This document shows, piece by piece, positions 5,567-13,241 of a stretch of 14,644 nucleotides of DNA (position 1 is the stretch's first letter; the number at the start of each line of letters is the position of its first letter). Source of the DNA: JAHFUI01 sp041485905 (lineage in GTDB: Bacteria; Acidobacteriota; Vicinamibacteria; Vicinamibacterales; CAVVIG01); the NCBI GenBank assembly GCA_041485905.1, contig JBGPKK010000113.1:1-14644 (forward strand), given 5' to 3'. The translations under genes and the position numbers were made by a program. The notes beneath the pieces were generated by a model, which saw only the letters and a list, made by a program, of their open reading frames with translations, searched no databases and was not told the origin of the DNA.

Positions 5567-6898
5567 TCAGCCTTCCTGCCGCCGCAGGAATGCCGGGACG
5601 TCGAACGCGCTGTTCAGCTCTTCGTCGCCCGGTTCCGCCGACCGGTGAGCGTCCGTGAAGTTCGGGAGCGGCAGTGTCGATCCTGGCTCTCCTGAATGGG
5701 CAGAAGCCTTCAGCGGAATCTCGACGACGGGCCTGCGTCCCGACGACAGGCGCCGCAAGGTCAGCCGTTCCGCAGCCGCCGGCGGCGCGGCTGGCGCGGC
5801 CACGGGACGAATGCGCACCGGGTCTCCGTACTGGGTCATGTCGATCGGCGTTTGAGCGGCGGATCCCACGCGGGTGTCGGCCGCCTGTGGACCGAAGCCG
5901 GTGGCAATGACCGTAATTTTGACCTTCCCCTTCAACGCCGGATCGACCACGGCGCCGAAGATGATGTTCGCCTCTTCATCCGCGGCCTCCTGCACGATGG
6001 ACGAGGCCTCGCTGACCTCGACGAGCGACAGGTCGGGGCCGCCGGTCACGTTGATGATGACGCCGCGCGCCCCGTTCACCGACGCGCCTTCGAGCAGCGG
6101 ACTCGAAATCGCGCGTCGCGCCGCCTCGACCGCCCGATCCTGTCCGTCCGCGATGCCGGTCCCCATCATCGCCCGCCCCATGCCCGCCATGATCGTCTTC
6201 ACGTCCGCGAAGTCGAGGTTGATCAGCCCCGGCACCAGAATCAGATCCGAAATCCCCTGAATCGCCTGCCGAAGCACATCGTCCGCCGTCGCGAACGCTT
6301 CGGTGAGCGGCGTCGTCCGATCGATGATCGTGAGGAGCCGCTCGTTGGGGATCGTGATGATCGTGTCGACGCAGTCACGCAGCGCGTCCAGTCCCCGCTC
6401 GGCCTGGAGCTGCCGCTTCTTGCCTTCGAACTTGAACGGCTTGGTGACGACCGCGATCGTGAGGGCCCCGAGCTCGCTGGCCAGGCTGGCAATGACGGGC
6501 GCGGCGCCTGTGCCCGTGCCGCCGCCGAGACCCGTCGTCACGAAGACCATGTCGGCGCCGTCCAGGGCCTGGATGATCTGTTCGGTGTCTTCGAGCGCGG
6601 CCGAGCGGCCGACACTCGGATCGGCGCCCGCGCCGAGCCCTTTGGTCAGGCGGCTCCCGATCTGCAGCTTGATCGGCGCCTTGTTGCTGCGGAGCGCCTG
6701 CAGATCGGTGTTGGCGACGATGAACTCGACGCCTTCGAGGCCGGCATCGACCATCCGGTTGACCGCGTTGCTCCCGCCCCCTCCGACCCCGATGACCTTG
6801 ATTCGGGCCGCCGCGTTATGGTCATCGTCGAGGCGCAGCCGCAGCCGGCGCTCGTCGCCGTGGTCGTCGGCGTTGGGGGTGTCGCGCAGTTCGGTCAT
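5567..6898 (-). CDS. ftsZ: Cell division GTPase FtsZ
   Basis: FtsZ is the tubulin-like GTPase that forms the cytokinetic ring. The 443-aa protein has a charged N-terminal tail of about 31 residues, then IKVIGVGGGGSNAVNRM (33-49), the tubulin signature GGGTGTGAAP (125-134), the guanine-binding segment around TIPNERLL (182-189), and the T7 synergy loop NLDFADVKTIM (227-237) that completes the neighbour's active site. A disordered linker rich in A, P, R and S runs from about 337 to 430. The conserved C-terminal peptide DVPAFLRRQ (433-441) binds FtsA and other partners. ATG 6898 has the ribosome binding site AAAGGAG seven bases away. It lies 36 bp after ftsA in the usual ftsQ-ftsA-ftsZ order. Everything expected is present. 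Confidence 0.98.
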   Translation of the reverse strand: MTELRDTPNADDHGDERRLRLRLDDDHNAAARIKVIGVGGGGSNAVNRMVDAGLEGVEFIVANTDLQALRSNKAPIKLQIGSRLTKGLGAGADPSVGRSAALEDTEQIIQALDGADMVFVTTGLGGGTGTGAAPVIASLASELGALTIAVVTKPFKFEGKKRQLQAERGLDALRDCVDTIITIPNERLLTIIDRTTPLTEAFATADDVLRQAIQGISDLILVPGLINLDFADVKTIMAGMGRAMMGTGIADGQDRAVEAARRAISSPLLEGASVNGARGVIINVTGGPDLSLVEVSEASSIVQEAADEEANIIFGAVVDPALKGKVKITVIATGFGPQAADTRVGSAAQTPIDMTQYGDPVRIRPVAAPAAPPAAAERLTLRRLSSGRRPVVEIPLKASAHSGEPGSTLPLPNFTDAHRSAEPGDEELNSAFDVPAFLRRQEG

Positions 6899-6934
6899 TC
6901 GTCGCTCCTTTATACCCGGCGTCGCGGGTGATCG

Positions 6935-8173
6935 TTAGAAGAATTCTTTGAACAGACCACGCAGCCGCCCGGCGACACGGCCGAATGCGCCAGCGCCCAC
7001 CGGCACCCGCACCGCTTCGCCGAGGAAGTTGCGGTACGCGTAGAGCACCAGCCCCACACCGCTGGCAAAGGTCGGACTGTTCACGTGATCGGCGAGCCCC
7101 CCGACGCCGGCCGGACATCCGCGCCGGATGGGCAGGTCGAAGATCTGCTCCGCGATCTCCGGCATGCCGTCGAGAATGGAGCCGCCCCCGGTCAGCGCGA
7201 TGCCCGAATTGAGGCTTTTCTCGTACCCCGCGCGTCTGATCTCGTCCCACACGAGATGGAAGATCTCCTCGGCCCGGGGTTGCAGGATCTCCGAGAGGAT
7301 CCGGCGGGCCATCACGCGCGGCTTGCGTCCGCCGACGCTCGCCACTTCCATCGTTTCGTCCTCGTCGACCATGCCGGACAACGCGCAACCGCACTTGCGC
7401 TTGATCTTCTCGGCGTCGGGAACGGGCATGCGAAGGCCGACCGCGATGTCGTTGGTGAAGTGGTCGCCGCCAAGGCCGATGACCGCCGTGTGCCACAGGC
7501 TCCCGCGCTCGTAAATCGCGATGTCGGTCGTGCCGCCTCCAATGTCGACCAGCGCGACGCCGAGCTCCTTTTCGTCCTCGGTGAGCACGGCTTCGCTCGC
7601 CGCCAGTTGTTCGACGATGGTTTCGGCGACGGCGACGCCGGCCCGGTTGACGCACGCGACGATGTTCTGCGTCGAGCTCTGGCTGCCGGTGATGATGTGG
7701 ACGTTCACCTCGAGCCGCGCCCCCGTCATGCCGACCGGCGCGCCGATCCCGTCCTGTTCGTCGACGACGAAATCCTGCGGGAGGACGTGGAGAATCTCGC
7801 GTCCCGTCGGCAGGGACACGGCTTTGGCCGCGTCGATCGCCCGACGCACGTCTTCACGCGTGATCTCGCGGGTCTTGCCCGCGACCGCAATCACGCCGCG
7901 GCTGTTGAATCCTTTAATGTGCGGACCCGACAGCGCCAGATGCACCGAGTCGATCTCGACGCCGGCCATCAGCTCCGCCTCCTCGATCGCCTTCTTGATC
8001 GAGTCGACGGCGGCTTCGAGGTTCACGACGACACCGCGCCGGATGCCGCGCGATTCGGCGACGCCGAGCCCGACGATGTCGAGTCCTTTCCCGTCGAGCA
8101 TTTCGCCGACGACGGCCGTCACCTTCGACGTGCCGACGTCCAGCCCGACCAGATATCGCTCTCTTCGCGCCAC
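6935..8173 (-). CDS. ftsA: Cell division protein FtsA
   Basis: FtsA is the actin-like ATPase that tethers FtsZ to the membrane and recruits later divisome proteins. In the 412 aa I see the phosphate-1 motif VGLDVGTSKVTA (9-20), subdomain 1C (about 85-160, SGPHIKGFNSRGVIAVAG onward), phosphate-2 LVDIGGGTTDIAIY (208-221), and the adenosine motif IALTGGGSILDGM (325-337). The C-terminal RVAGRLRGLFKEFF (399-412) is a good amphipathic membrane-targeting helix. The start is GTG 8173, with GGAGG at 8178-8182 four bases away. It follows ftsQ after 23 bp and precedes ftsZ, as expected for a cotranscribed division block. Confidence 0.97.
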   Translation of the reverse strand: MARRERYLVGLDVGTSKVTAVVGEMLDGKGLDIVGLGVAESRGIRRGVVVNLEAAVDSIKKAIEEAELMAGVEIDSVHLALSGPHIKGFNSRGVIAVAGKTREITREDVRRAIDAAKAVSLPTGREILHVLPQDFVVDEQDGIGAPVGMTGARLEVNVHIITGSQSSTQNIVACVNRAGVAVAETIVEQLAASEAVLTEDEKELGVALVDIGGGTTDIAIYERGSLWHTAVIGLGGDHFTNDIAVGLRMPVPDAEKIKRKCGCALSGMVDEDETMEVASVGGRKPRVMARRILSEILQPRAEEIFHLVWDEIRRAGYEKSLNSGIALTGGGSILDGMPEIAEQIFDLPIRRGCPAGVGGLADHVNSPTFASGVGLVLYAYRNFLGEAVRVPVGAGAFGRVAGRLRGLFKEFF

Positions 8174-8196
8174 TCTGCCTCCGGAATCGTTTCGGC

Positions 8197-9045
8197 TTAT
8201 CGCCTCGTTTTGGGATTGGCGGCCGCGGCCGTGTGTCCCGTGGGCCGCACATAAATGCGGCCGTCGAATCGCAGGTCGACGTAATCGATGTCGGCGACAC
8301 GCTCGCGAAGCGCCGCCGCCAGCTCCAAGTACGACTGCAACCGCTGCAGGAACTGCTGATCGCCGAGCTCGATCACCGCCGTGTCGCCGCTGAGAATCAC
8401 GGCCGCGTTGTGCACGTCCTTGACGTCCACTTGCGACAGCCGCCGGGCAATCTCGGGTCTGGGGCGCAGCGCGGAGATCACGCGCGCGGCCAGCTCCGCC
8501 CGGCCTCCGTCGGCCATCGTGCCGGTGCCGACGGGCGCCGACAGGCCGTCGATGATCGGCAGATCGAATTCGGCGTAGTGGGGTCCGTACTCGTCGATAA
8601 TCGCGCCGCCCTCGTCCACGAGATACATGTGGCCGTCGATGCGGCCGATGCCGATCGGCCGGCGCTCGGAGACGACGACGTCAACCGTCGACGGCAGCGA
8701 TCGGCGGAGGTCGGCGTCCCGGATCCAGGGCGACGACAAGAGACGCCGTCGCCAGGCATTCAAATCGGTCCAGACGAGGCTCTGGCCGCGCAGGCCGCTG
8801 AGCACCGCCAGCACCTCGCCGCTCGACAACCGGTCGTTGCCGTGCACGACGATCCGTTCGATTTGCAGCATGTGGGCCTGCGCCACGATGCCTGCGCCGT
8901 GGTACGCGCCGATCAGCACGACGGCGGCCATGAGCCCGTAACGGATGGTCCGCATCGTCCACGCACGCCAGTTCGGCCGCTGGCGTGACGGCTTCACGTG
9001 TGCGCGGCGAAAGCGCTTGTCGGCGGGGACAGCGACCCGACTCAC
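8197..9045 (-). CDS. ftsQ: Cell division protein FtsQ/DivIB
   Basis: FtsQ is a single-pass inner-membrane divisome protein that links early and late components through its periplasmic part. The 282-aa protein has a basic cytoplasmic tail (1-32, many R and K), one membrane segment (about 33-53, IRYGLMAAVVLIGAYHG), a POTRA domain (about 61-130, IERIVVHGNDRLSSGEVLAV to VVVSERRP), and the FtsQ/DivIB domain (GRIDGHMYLVDEGGAIIDEY onward). The last 15 residues are low-complexity A, T and R. The start is GTG 9045, overlapping the murC stop by 4 bases (GTGA), which suggests translational coupling; a GGGAG ribosome binding site lies within the end of murC. murB and ddl, often found between murC and ftsQ, are absent. 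Confidence 0.95.
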   Translation of the reverse strand: MSRVAVPADKRFRRAHVKPSRQRPNWRAWTMRTIRYGLMAAVVLIGAYHGAGIVAQAHMLQIERIVVHGNDRLSSGEVLAVLSGLRGQSLVWTDLNAWRRRLLSSPWIRDADLRRSLPSTVDVVVSERRPIGIGRIDGHMYLVDEGGAIIDEYGPHYAEFDLPIIDGLSAPVGTGTMADGGRAELAARVISALRPRPEIARRLSQVDVKDVHNAAVILSGDTAVIELGDQQFLQRLQSYLELAAALRERVADIDYVDLRFDGRIYVRPTGHTAAAANPKTRR

Positions 9046-10466
9046 GCGCCGTCTCCCTTCCCGCTGCCGGCGTATGCCAGCGCGTCGATCAGCCGATCCA
9101 GCACGCCCCCGATCGAACCGGCTCCGAGCGTGAGGACGACATCTCCCGGGCGGGCGATACGAACGAGCGCGGGCACCAGATCGTCGAGCGCCGGCACGAC
9201 GTCGACCGGCGCGCGCGTGCCGCGCCGGATGGCCGCCGCCAGAGCATCGATGGTCACGCCTGCGATCGGATCCTCACCGGCGCCGTAGATGTCGGTCAGC
9301 ACGACGTGATCGGCGGCGGCGAGTGCCGGACCGAACCCGTCCATCAACGCTGCCGTGCGCGTGAACCGGTGCGCCTGGAACGCGACAATCAGCCGCCGGT
9401 TCAGCGCGCGCGCCGCCGCGAGCGTCGCGGCGATCTCCGTCGGGTGGTGGCCGTAGTCGTCGACGACGAGGATACGGTTGGGCTCGCCCCGCACCTCGAA
9501 GCGCCGCTCCACGCCGTGAAATTCCTGCAGGCCCGGCTGAATGCGTTCAAAAGACAGTCCGAGCTCGAGGCCGACGGCAACCGCCGCCAGCGCGTTCAGT
9601 AAGTTGTGCCGGCCGGGCACCTGAAGCGAAAGCGGCCCGAGCGTGGCGGGCTCCGGCCGATCGCCGGCACGGCGGCCGCGGCGCTTCACGATCGCGTTCA
9701 CGCCCAGCGGCTGGAGGACGACGTCGGTTGCGGTCACGTCGCATCCCGGAGCATCGAGCCCGTAGGTCATCACGCGGCGCGTCATGCGGGTCATGACAGC
9801 GGCGAGGTGCGGATCGTCCCCGCACACGATCACGCCGCCGTAAAACGGGACCTTGTTGGCGAAGTCGACGAACGCCTGCTGCAGGTCGTCGAACCCTCCG
9901 TAACTTTCGAGATGTTCGTAATCGATGTTCGTCACCACGGCAATCGTCGGGAACAGCTTCAGAAACGACCGATCGCTTTCGTCCGCTTCGGCGACCATGA
10001 ACTCTCCGCGGCCGAGCCGTGCGTTGCCGCCCAACGCCTGCAGCCGGCCGCCGATGACGGCCGTCGGATCGAGTCCGGCGCGTTCCAGCATCAGCGCAAT
10101 CATCGAGGTCGTCGTCGTCTTCCCGTGCGCGCCCGCGACCGCGACGCTGAACCGGAGCCGCATCAGCTCCGCCAGCATCTCGGCGCGCGGGATGACCGGT
10201 ATCTGACGCCGGATCGCTTCGCGCACTTCCGGGTTCGTGGCCCTGACGGCCGACGAGACCACCACGACGTCTGCGTCTCCGACCGACGCGGCGTCGTGTC
10301 CGTGCGCGACCCGAATGCCCAGCGACGCGAGCCGGTCGGTGACCGCCGAGCGCCGTTCGTCCGACCCACTGACGGCATATCCGAGATTCGCGAGCAGCTC
10401 CGCGATGCCGCTCATGCCGCTGCCGCCAATACCGATGAAATGGACCCGCCGGGTTGCGCCTAACAC
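9042..10466 (-). CDS. murC: UDP-N-acetylmuramate--L-alanine ligase
   Basis: MurC is the cytoplasmic ATP-dependent ligase that adds the first amino acid, L-alanine, to UDP-MurNAc. Motifs across the 474 aa: the nucleotide-sugar-binding loop FIGIGGSGMSGIAELL (10-25), the ATP-binding P-loop AGAHGKTTTTSM (111-122), IDYEHLESYG (181-190), HNLLN (287-291) in the central domain, GVERRFEVRG (318-327), and VVDDYGHHPTEI (334-345) in the C-terminal domain. GTG 10466 starts right at the family N-terminus (MLGATRRVHFIG); a GGGAG lies unusually close, only two bases upstream. It is separated from murG by a 67-bp gap with two palindromes, and overlaps ftsQ by 4 bases. Confidence 0.97.
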   Translation of the reverse strand: MLGATRRVHFIGIGGSGMSGIAELLANLGYAVSGSDERRSAVTDRLASLGIRVAHGHDAASVGDADVVVVSSAVRATNPEVREAIRRQIPVIPRAEMLAELMRLRFSVAVAGAHGKTTTTSMIALMLERAGLDPTAVIGGRLQALGGNARLGRGEFMVAEADESDRSFLKLFPTIAVVTNIDYEHLESYGGFDDLQQAFVDFANKVPFYGGVIVCGDDPHLAAVMTRMTRRVMTYGLDAPGCDVTATDVVLQPLGVNAIVKRRGRRAGDRPEPATLGPLSLQVPGRHNLLNALAAVAVGLELGLSFERIQPGLQEFHGVERRFEVRGEPNRILVVDDYGHHPTEIAATLAAARALNRRLIVAFQAHRFTRTAALMDGFGPALAAADHVVLTDIYGAGEDPIAGVTIDALAAAIRRGTRAPVDVVPALDDLVPALVRIARPGDVVLTLGAGSIGGVLDRLIDALAYAGSGKGDGA

Positions 10467-10484
10467 AACTCCCTACTGATGCAG

Positions 10485-10506
10485 GGCCGGGTCTCGAGAC
10501 CCGGCC
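10485..10506. repeat. Perfect 22-bp palindrome in the murG-murC gap
   Basis: The arms GGCCGGGTCTC (10485-10495) and GAGACCCGGCC (10496-10506) are exact reverse complements with no loop bases. It lies within the 67 bp between the murG stop and the murC start. The RNA copy would fold into a strong hairpin in the dcw message. No T-tract follows, so read-through is expected. Confidence 0.8.
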
Positions 10507-10511
10507 GCTCC

Positions 10512-10533
10512 GGCAGACCTTGAAAGGCCTGCC
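10512..10533. repeat. Second inverted repeat next to the murG stop codon
   Basis: GGCAGACCTT (10512-10521) pairs with AAGGCCTGCC (10524-10533) at nine of ten positions around GA. It lies five bases from the perfect palindrome, directly abutting murG. It is followed by CTAC, as are two of the GTCCGG-type palindromes elsewhere in the window. Confidence 0.7.
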
Positions 10534-11664
10534 CTACATCCGTGAGCGCTCACTGACCAGCTCGAACGCGCGATCGACGATCATCCGCGCCGCCTCGGGA
10601 CGCGCCATCGTGCGCGCGGCAGCCGACATCCGCCGGCGGGCCTCACGGTCGGCCGCCAGCCTCAGAATCCGGCGGGCGAGCGTCGGGCCCGTCAGCTCCG
10701 ATTGAATCAGCACGTCCGCCGCGCCGGCCGCTGCCAGCGCCTCGGCGTTCTTGCGCTGATGGTCGTCGGTCGCCGTGGGCAGCGGGATCAGGATCGCCGC
10801 CTTCCCCGCCGCCGTCATCTCGGCGAGCGTCGTCGCGCCCGCCCGGCAGACGATCAGATCGGCGCGTCCGAGTTGCCGTCCCATGTCGTCGAAGAACGGG
10901 GCGACGTCGGCCGCCAGCCCCGCTTGCCGGTAGGCGGCGACGACCATCTCCACATCTCGCTCTCCCGTCTGGTGTGTGACACGAAGACCGGGCGCGTGGG
11001 CCGCCAGCTCCTTCGCTGCCTCCACCATGGCCATGTTGATCGCGTGCGCGCCCTGAGAGCCGCCAAAGACTAAAACCCTCGTGCTCGACGCTTCAGCATC
11101 TGGTTCCGACTCCTTCTGCGAATCGACAGATTCGACCGCCTCGAGGAACTCCGGCCGAACCGGGTTACCGCTGACGAACGCCTTCGAACCAAAAAACGCT
11201 TTCGTCGACTCGAACGTGACCGCCGCCGCCCGTGCGAACGGTGCGAGCAGCCGATTGGTCAGCCCCGGCACGGCGTTCTGCTCGAGCAGCAGCGTCGGAA
11301 TGCCGCGGAGGGCGGCGACGAGCACGACCGGCCCGGAGCTGTAGCCCCCGACACCGATGACCAGGTGCGGCCGGCGCGCGGAAACGACCCGCCATGCATC
11401 GGCCAGAGAAAGCGGCACCAGCGCCGAGCCGTGGACGCGGGCCGCGATCGACTTGCCTTTGAGGCCGCCGCTGCGAATCACATCGAGCGCGTAGCCTTCG
11501 AGCGGCACGACGCGCGCTTCGATGCCGCGCGCGGTCCCCACGAACGAAATCTCCGCGTCGGGGCGCCGCGACGCGATCTCGCGCGCCACGGCGATCCCCG
11601 GAAACAAGTGGCCGCCGGTCCCCCCGCCGGCTATCACCACGCGTAAACGCGATCGGTCCGACAT
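10534..11664 (-). CDS. murG: Lipid II synthase MurG (GT28 glycosyltransferase)
   Basis: MurG transfers GlcNAc from UDP-GlcNAc to lipid I at the inner face of the membrane, giving lipid II. The 376-aa protein shows the first G-loop AGGGTGGHLFPG (12-23), GVGGYSSGP (104-112), EQNAVPG (128-134), the second G-rich loop FGGSQGAHAIN (200-210), CRAGATTLAE (273-282) and IPLPTATDDHQRKNA (293-307), the nucleotide-sugar site. Residues about 176-195 (VESVDSQKESEPDAEASST) form a polar acidic linker between the two Rossmann domains, longer than in many relatives. ATG 11664 has GGAGG two bases upstream. It lies 96 bp after ftsW and 67 bp before murC; both gaps hold palindromic repeats. Confidence 0.96.
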   Translation of the reverse strand: MSDRSRLRVVIAGGGTGGHLFPGIAVAREIASRRPDAEISFVGTARGIEARVVPLEGYALDVIRSGGLKGKSIAARVHGSALVPLSLADAWRVVSARRPHLVIGVGGYSSGPVVLVAALRGIPTLLLEQNAVPGLTNRLLAPFARAAAVTFESTKAFFGSKAFVSGNPVRPEFLEAVESVDSQKESEPDAEASSTRVLVFGGSQGAHAINMAMVEAAKELAAHAPGLRVTHQTGERDVEMVVAAYRQAGLAADVAPFFDDMGRQLGRADLIVCRAGATTLAEMTAAGKAAILIPLPTATDDHQRKNAEALAAAGAADVLIQSELTGPTLARRILRLAADREARRRMSAAARTMARPEAARMIVDRAFELVSERSRM

Positions 11665-11682
11665 GTCCTCCGTGTCCGTGGT

Positions 11683-11736
11683 GTCCGGCTCGCGCCGGAT
11701 TGTCTGCGCGTACGTCGTGTCCGGCTTTAGCCGGAC
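11683..11736. repeat. Two tandem GTCCGGC-type palindromes between ftsW and murG
   Basis: The first copy, 11683-11700, has TCCGGC/GCCGGA arms around TCGC, extended by a G-T pair. The second copy, 11719-11736, is GTCCGGCTTTAGCCGGAC with perfect 7-bp arms. The copies start 36 bp apart and fill most of the 96-bp gap. Related copies are at 3638-3655 and 13204-13225. Confidence 0.75.
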
Positions 11737-11760
11737 CGTGATCTCCGTGCCCTGGAATCC

Positions 11761-12861
11761 TCATGCTTCCGGCGACGCGTGCTGCGATACGTTCAAGAGA
11801 ATCCCCATGCCGAGCAGGTTAGTCAGCAGCGACGACCCGCCGGCGCTGACAAACGGCAGCGGGATGCCTTTGGTCGGTATTAGACCGAGCACCACGCTGA
11901 TGTTCACGAACGCCTGAACGGCCACCATCGCTGTCAGCCCCAGCGCGAGAAACGCGCCGAACCGGTCGGGCGCTCGAAGCGATACCCGGAGGCCCCGCCA
12001 GGCGATCACGCAGAAGCACACGACCACTGCTGTCGCGCCGACCAGGCCGAGCTCCTCGGCAATGACGGAGTAGATGAAATCGGTGTGCGGCTCGGGCAGA
12101 AAGAACAGCTTCTGGACGCCGTTCATCACGCCCTTTCCCCACACACCGCCAGTGCCGACCGCGATCAGCGACTGAATGATTTGGAAGCCGGCGCCCAGCG
12201 GATCGCTCCATGGATTCAGAAAGGTCAGCACGCGCTGGCGGCGGTAGGCGGTGCCCATCACGAGCACCGCGATGGCCGGCAGCGCGCAGAGGGCGGCGCC
12301 GAGGATATAGGTGTAATTGAGGCCGGCCGCAAACACCATCACAGCGGCGATCGCGACGAGCGACATCGACGTGCCGAAATCGGGCTGCAGCAGGATCAGT
12401 CCGACGAGACACACCACGACGGCACCGATCGGCAGGAGCGAGTACCCGAGCTCGTTGATCCGGTTCATCCGGCGCTCGAGCAGGGCGGCAATGAAGAAGA
12501 TGGCGGTCAGCTTCGCCAGCTCGGACGGTTGAATCCCAAGACCGCCGACGGCAAACCAGCGCCGCGCGTTGTTCACGGGAGGGCTGAAGAGCACCGCGAC
12601 CAGTCCGAGCGTCACCAGACCGAGTAACGACCAGATGAACACCGGCTCTCTGTAAGTCCGGTAATCAATCCGCATGACGACCCCGAGCACGGCGATGCCG
12701 AGCGCGGCCCACAGGCCCTGCTTCGTCAGGAACAGGTACGGGCGGCCGGTCCGCTCCATCGCGACCACGGCCGACGCGCTGTAGACCATCACGATGCTCA
12801 GCGCGACCAGCAGAATGGTCGCGATGAACAGCGCCGGATCGGATTTCAACTTGCGCGCCAT
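11761..12861 (-). CDS. ftsW: Peptidoglycan glycosyltransferase FtsW (SEDS family)
   Basis: FtsW is the SEDS polymerase that links lipid II into glycan strands at the septum, together with a class B PBP. The 366-aa polytopic membrane protein has about ten hydrophobic segments, the first at about 10-33. Family motifs are GIQPSELAKL (109-118), QPDFGTSMS (159-167) and, in the large extracytoplasmic loop, EPHTDFIYSVIAEELG (257-272) with D261 as the expected catalytic aspartate. The C-terminal GIPLPFVSAGGSSLL is typical. The shape also fits RodA, but the position between murD and murG favours FtsW. ATG 12861 has the ribosome binding site AAAGGAG (12864-12870). It is preceded by a 380-bp repeat-filled gap, unusual within a dcw operon. 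Confidence 0.95.
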   Translation of the reverse strand: MARKLKSDPALFIATILLVALSIVMVYSASAVVAMERTGRPYLFLTKQGLWAALGIAVLGVVMRIDYRTYREPVFIWSLLGLVTLGLVAVLFSPPVNNARRWFAVGGLGIQPSELAKLTAIFFIAALLERRMNRINELGYSLLPIGAVVVCLVGLILLQPDFGTSMSLVAIAAVMVFAAGLNYTYILGAALCALPAIAVLVMGTAYRRQRVLTFLNPWSDPLGAGFQIIQSLIAVGTGGVWGKGVMNGVQKLFFLPEPHTDFIYSVIAEELGLVGATAVVVCFCVIAWRGLRVSLRAPDRFGAFLALGLTAMVAVQAFVNISVVLGLIPTKGIPLPFVSAGGSSLLTNLLGMGILLNVSQHASPEA

Positions 12862-12888
12862 GTCTCCTTTAAGGGCTGAAGCTGAGGG

Positions 12889-12935
12889 TCAGGGTTCGAG
12901 GTCGGCCCTCGTTCCCGCCCTAAAGCCCGGCCGGA
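12889..12935. repeat. Degenerate repeat pieces upstream of ftsW
   Basis: TCAGGGTTC (12889-12897) is the inverse of the GAACCCTGA found at 1381-1389. TAAAGCCCGGCCGGAC (12921-12936) reads like a broken GTCCGGC palindrome, with the CTTTA loop shifted to one side. These look like decayed members of the repeat families seen elsewhere in the window. Confidence 0.35.
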
Positions 12936-12956
12936 CTTCACCCGAAATACCCTGCG

Positions 12957-13055
12957 GGAACTTAGACCCTTCGGGAACTGAGAACTGAGAACTAAGAACT
13001 GAGAATTTCAGAGCAGAAGTGTCCTTCTAAGTTCCGAGTTCTAAGTTCCGCGAAG
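12957..13055. repeat. Inverted arrays of GAACTGA-type heptamers
   Basis: Four tandem heptamers GAACTRA fill 12975-13002, after an outlying GGAACTTAGA at 12957-12966. Four more in opposite orientation (TTCTAAG, TTCCGAG, TTCTAAG, TTCCGCG) fill 13025-13052. The arms 12969-12998 and 13025-13055 are reverse complements with about four mismatches and one extra base, so the RNA would fold into a long imperfect hairpin with a 26-nt loop. Confidence 0.8.
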
Positions 13056-13071
13056 CGGCATTACTATCGCC

Positions 13072-13197
13072 GTGAGCGGCCAGCAGTCATCAGTCGGCCT
13101 CGGGCAAGGGCACCAGCTTCGCAGACCGGGGCAGCCTGCGTTCCCAGCAGCCAGTCCTTCACCGCGATAAACCGACTGACGACTGCTCACCGCTCAC
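13072..13197. repeat. 126-bp element with 26-bp terminal inverted repeats
   Basis: Bases 13072-13097 (beginning GTGAGCGG, ending TCAGTCGG) and 13172-13197 (beginning CCGACTGA, ending CCGCTCAC) are reverse complements at 23 of 26 positions. They enclose 74 bp with no supportable gene. The form resembles a miniature inverted-repeat element or a large REP-type hairpin. I see no clear target-site duplication at the edges. Confidence 0.7.
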
Positions 13198-13203
13198 GAG
13201 TAC

Positions 13204-13225
13204 GCCGGGCCTCACAAGGTCCGGC
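13204..13225. repeat. GCCGGGCCT...AGGTCCGGC palindrome after murD
   Basis: GCCGGGCCT (13204-13212) pairs with AGGTCCGGC (13217-13225) at eight of nine positions around CACA. It is followed by CTACG, as is the copy at 3638-3655 (by TACG). It begins 16 bp downstream of the murD stop and belongs to the same GTCCGGC-like family. Confidence 0.65.
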
Positions 13226-13241
13226 CTACGTTCGTTTCGCG

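Noticed and set aside
5696..8254. Long plus-strand open frames opposite ftsZ and ftsA
   Set aside because: Their composition (R, D, V, H) mirrors the real genes, and they contain no recognisable domain.
12862..13241. CRISPR array or small gene in the 380-bp gap
   Set aside because: Repeats are heptamers and inverted arms without regular spacers, and no open frame with a start signal and sensible composition is present.
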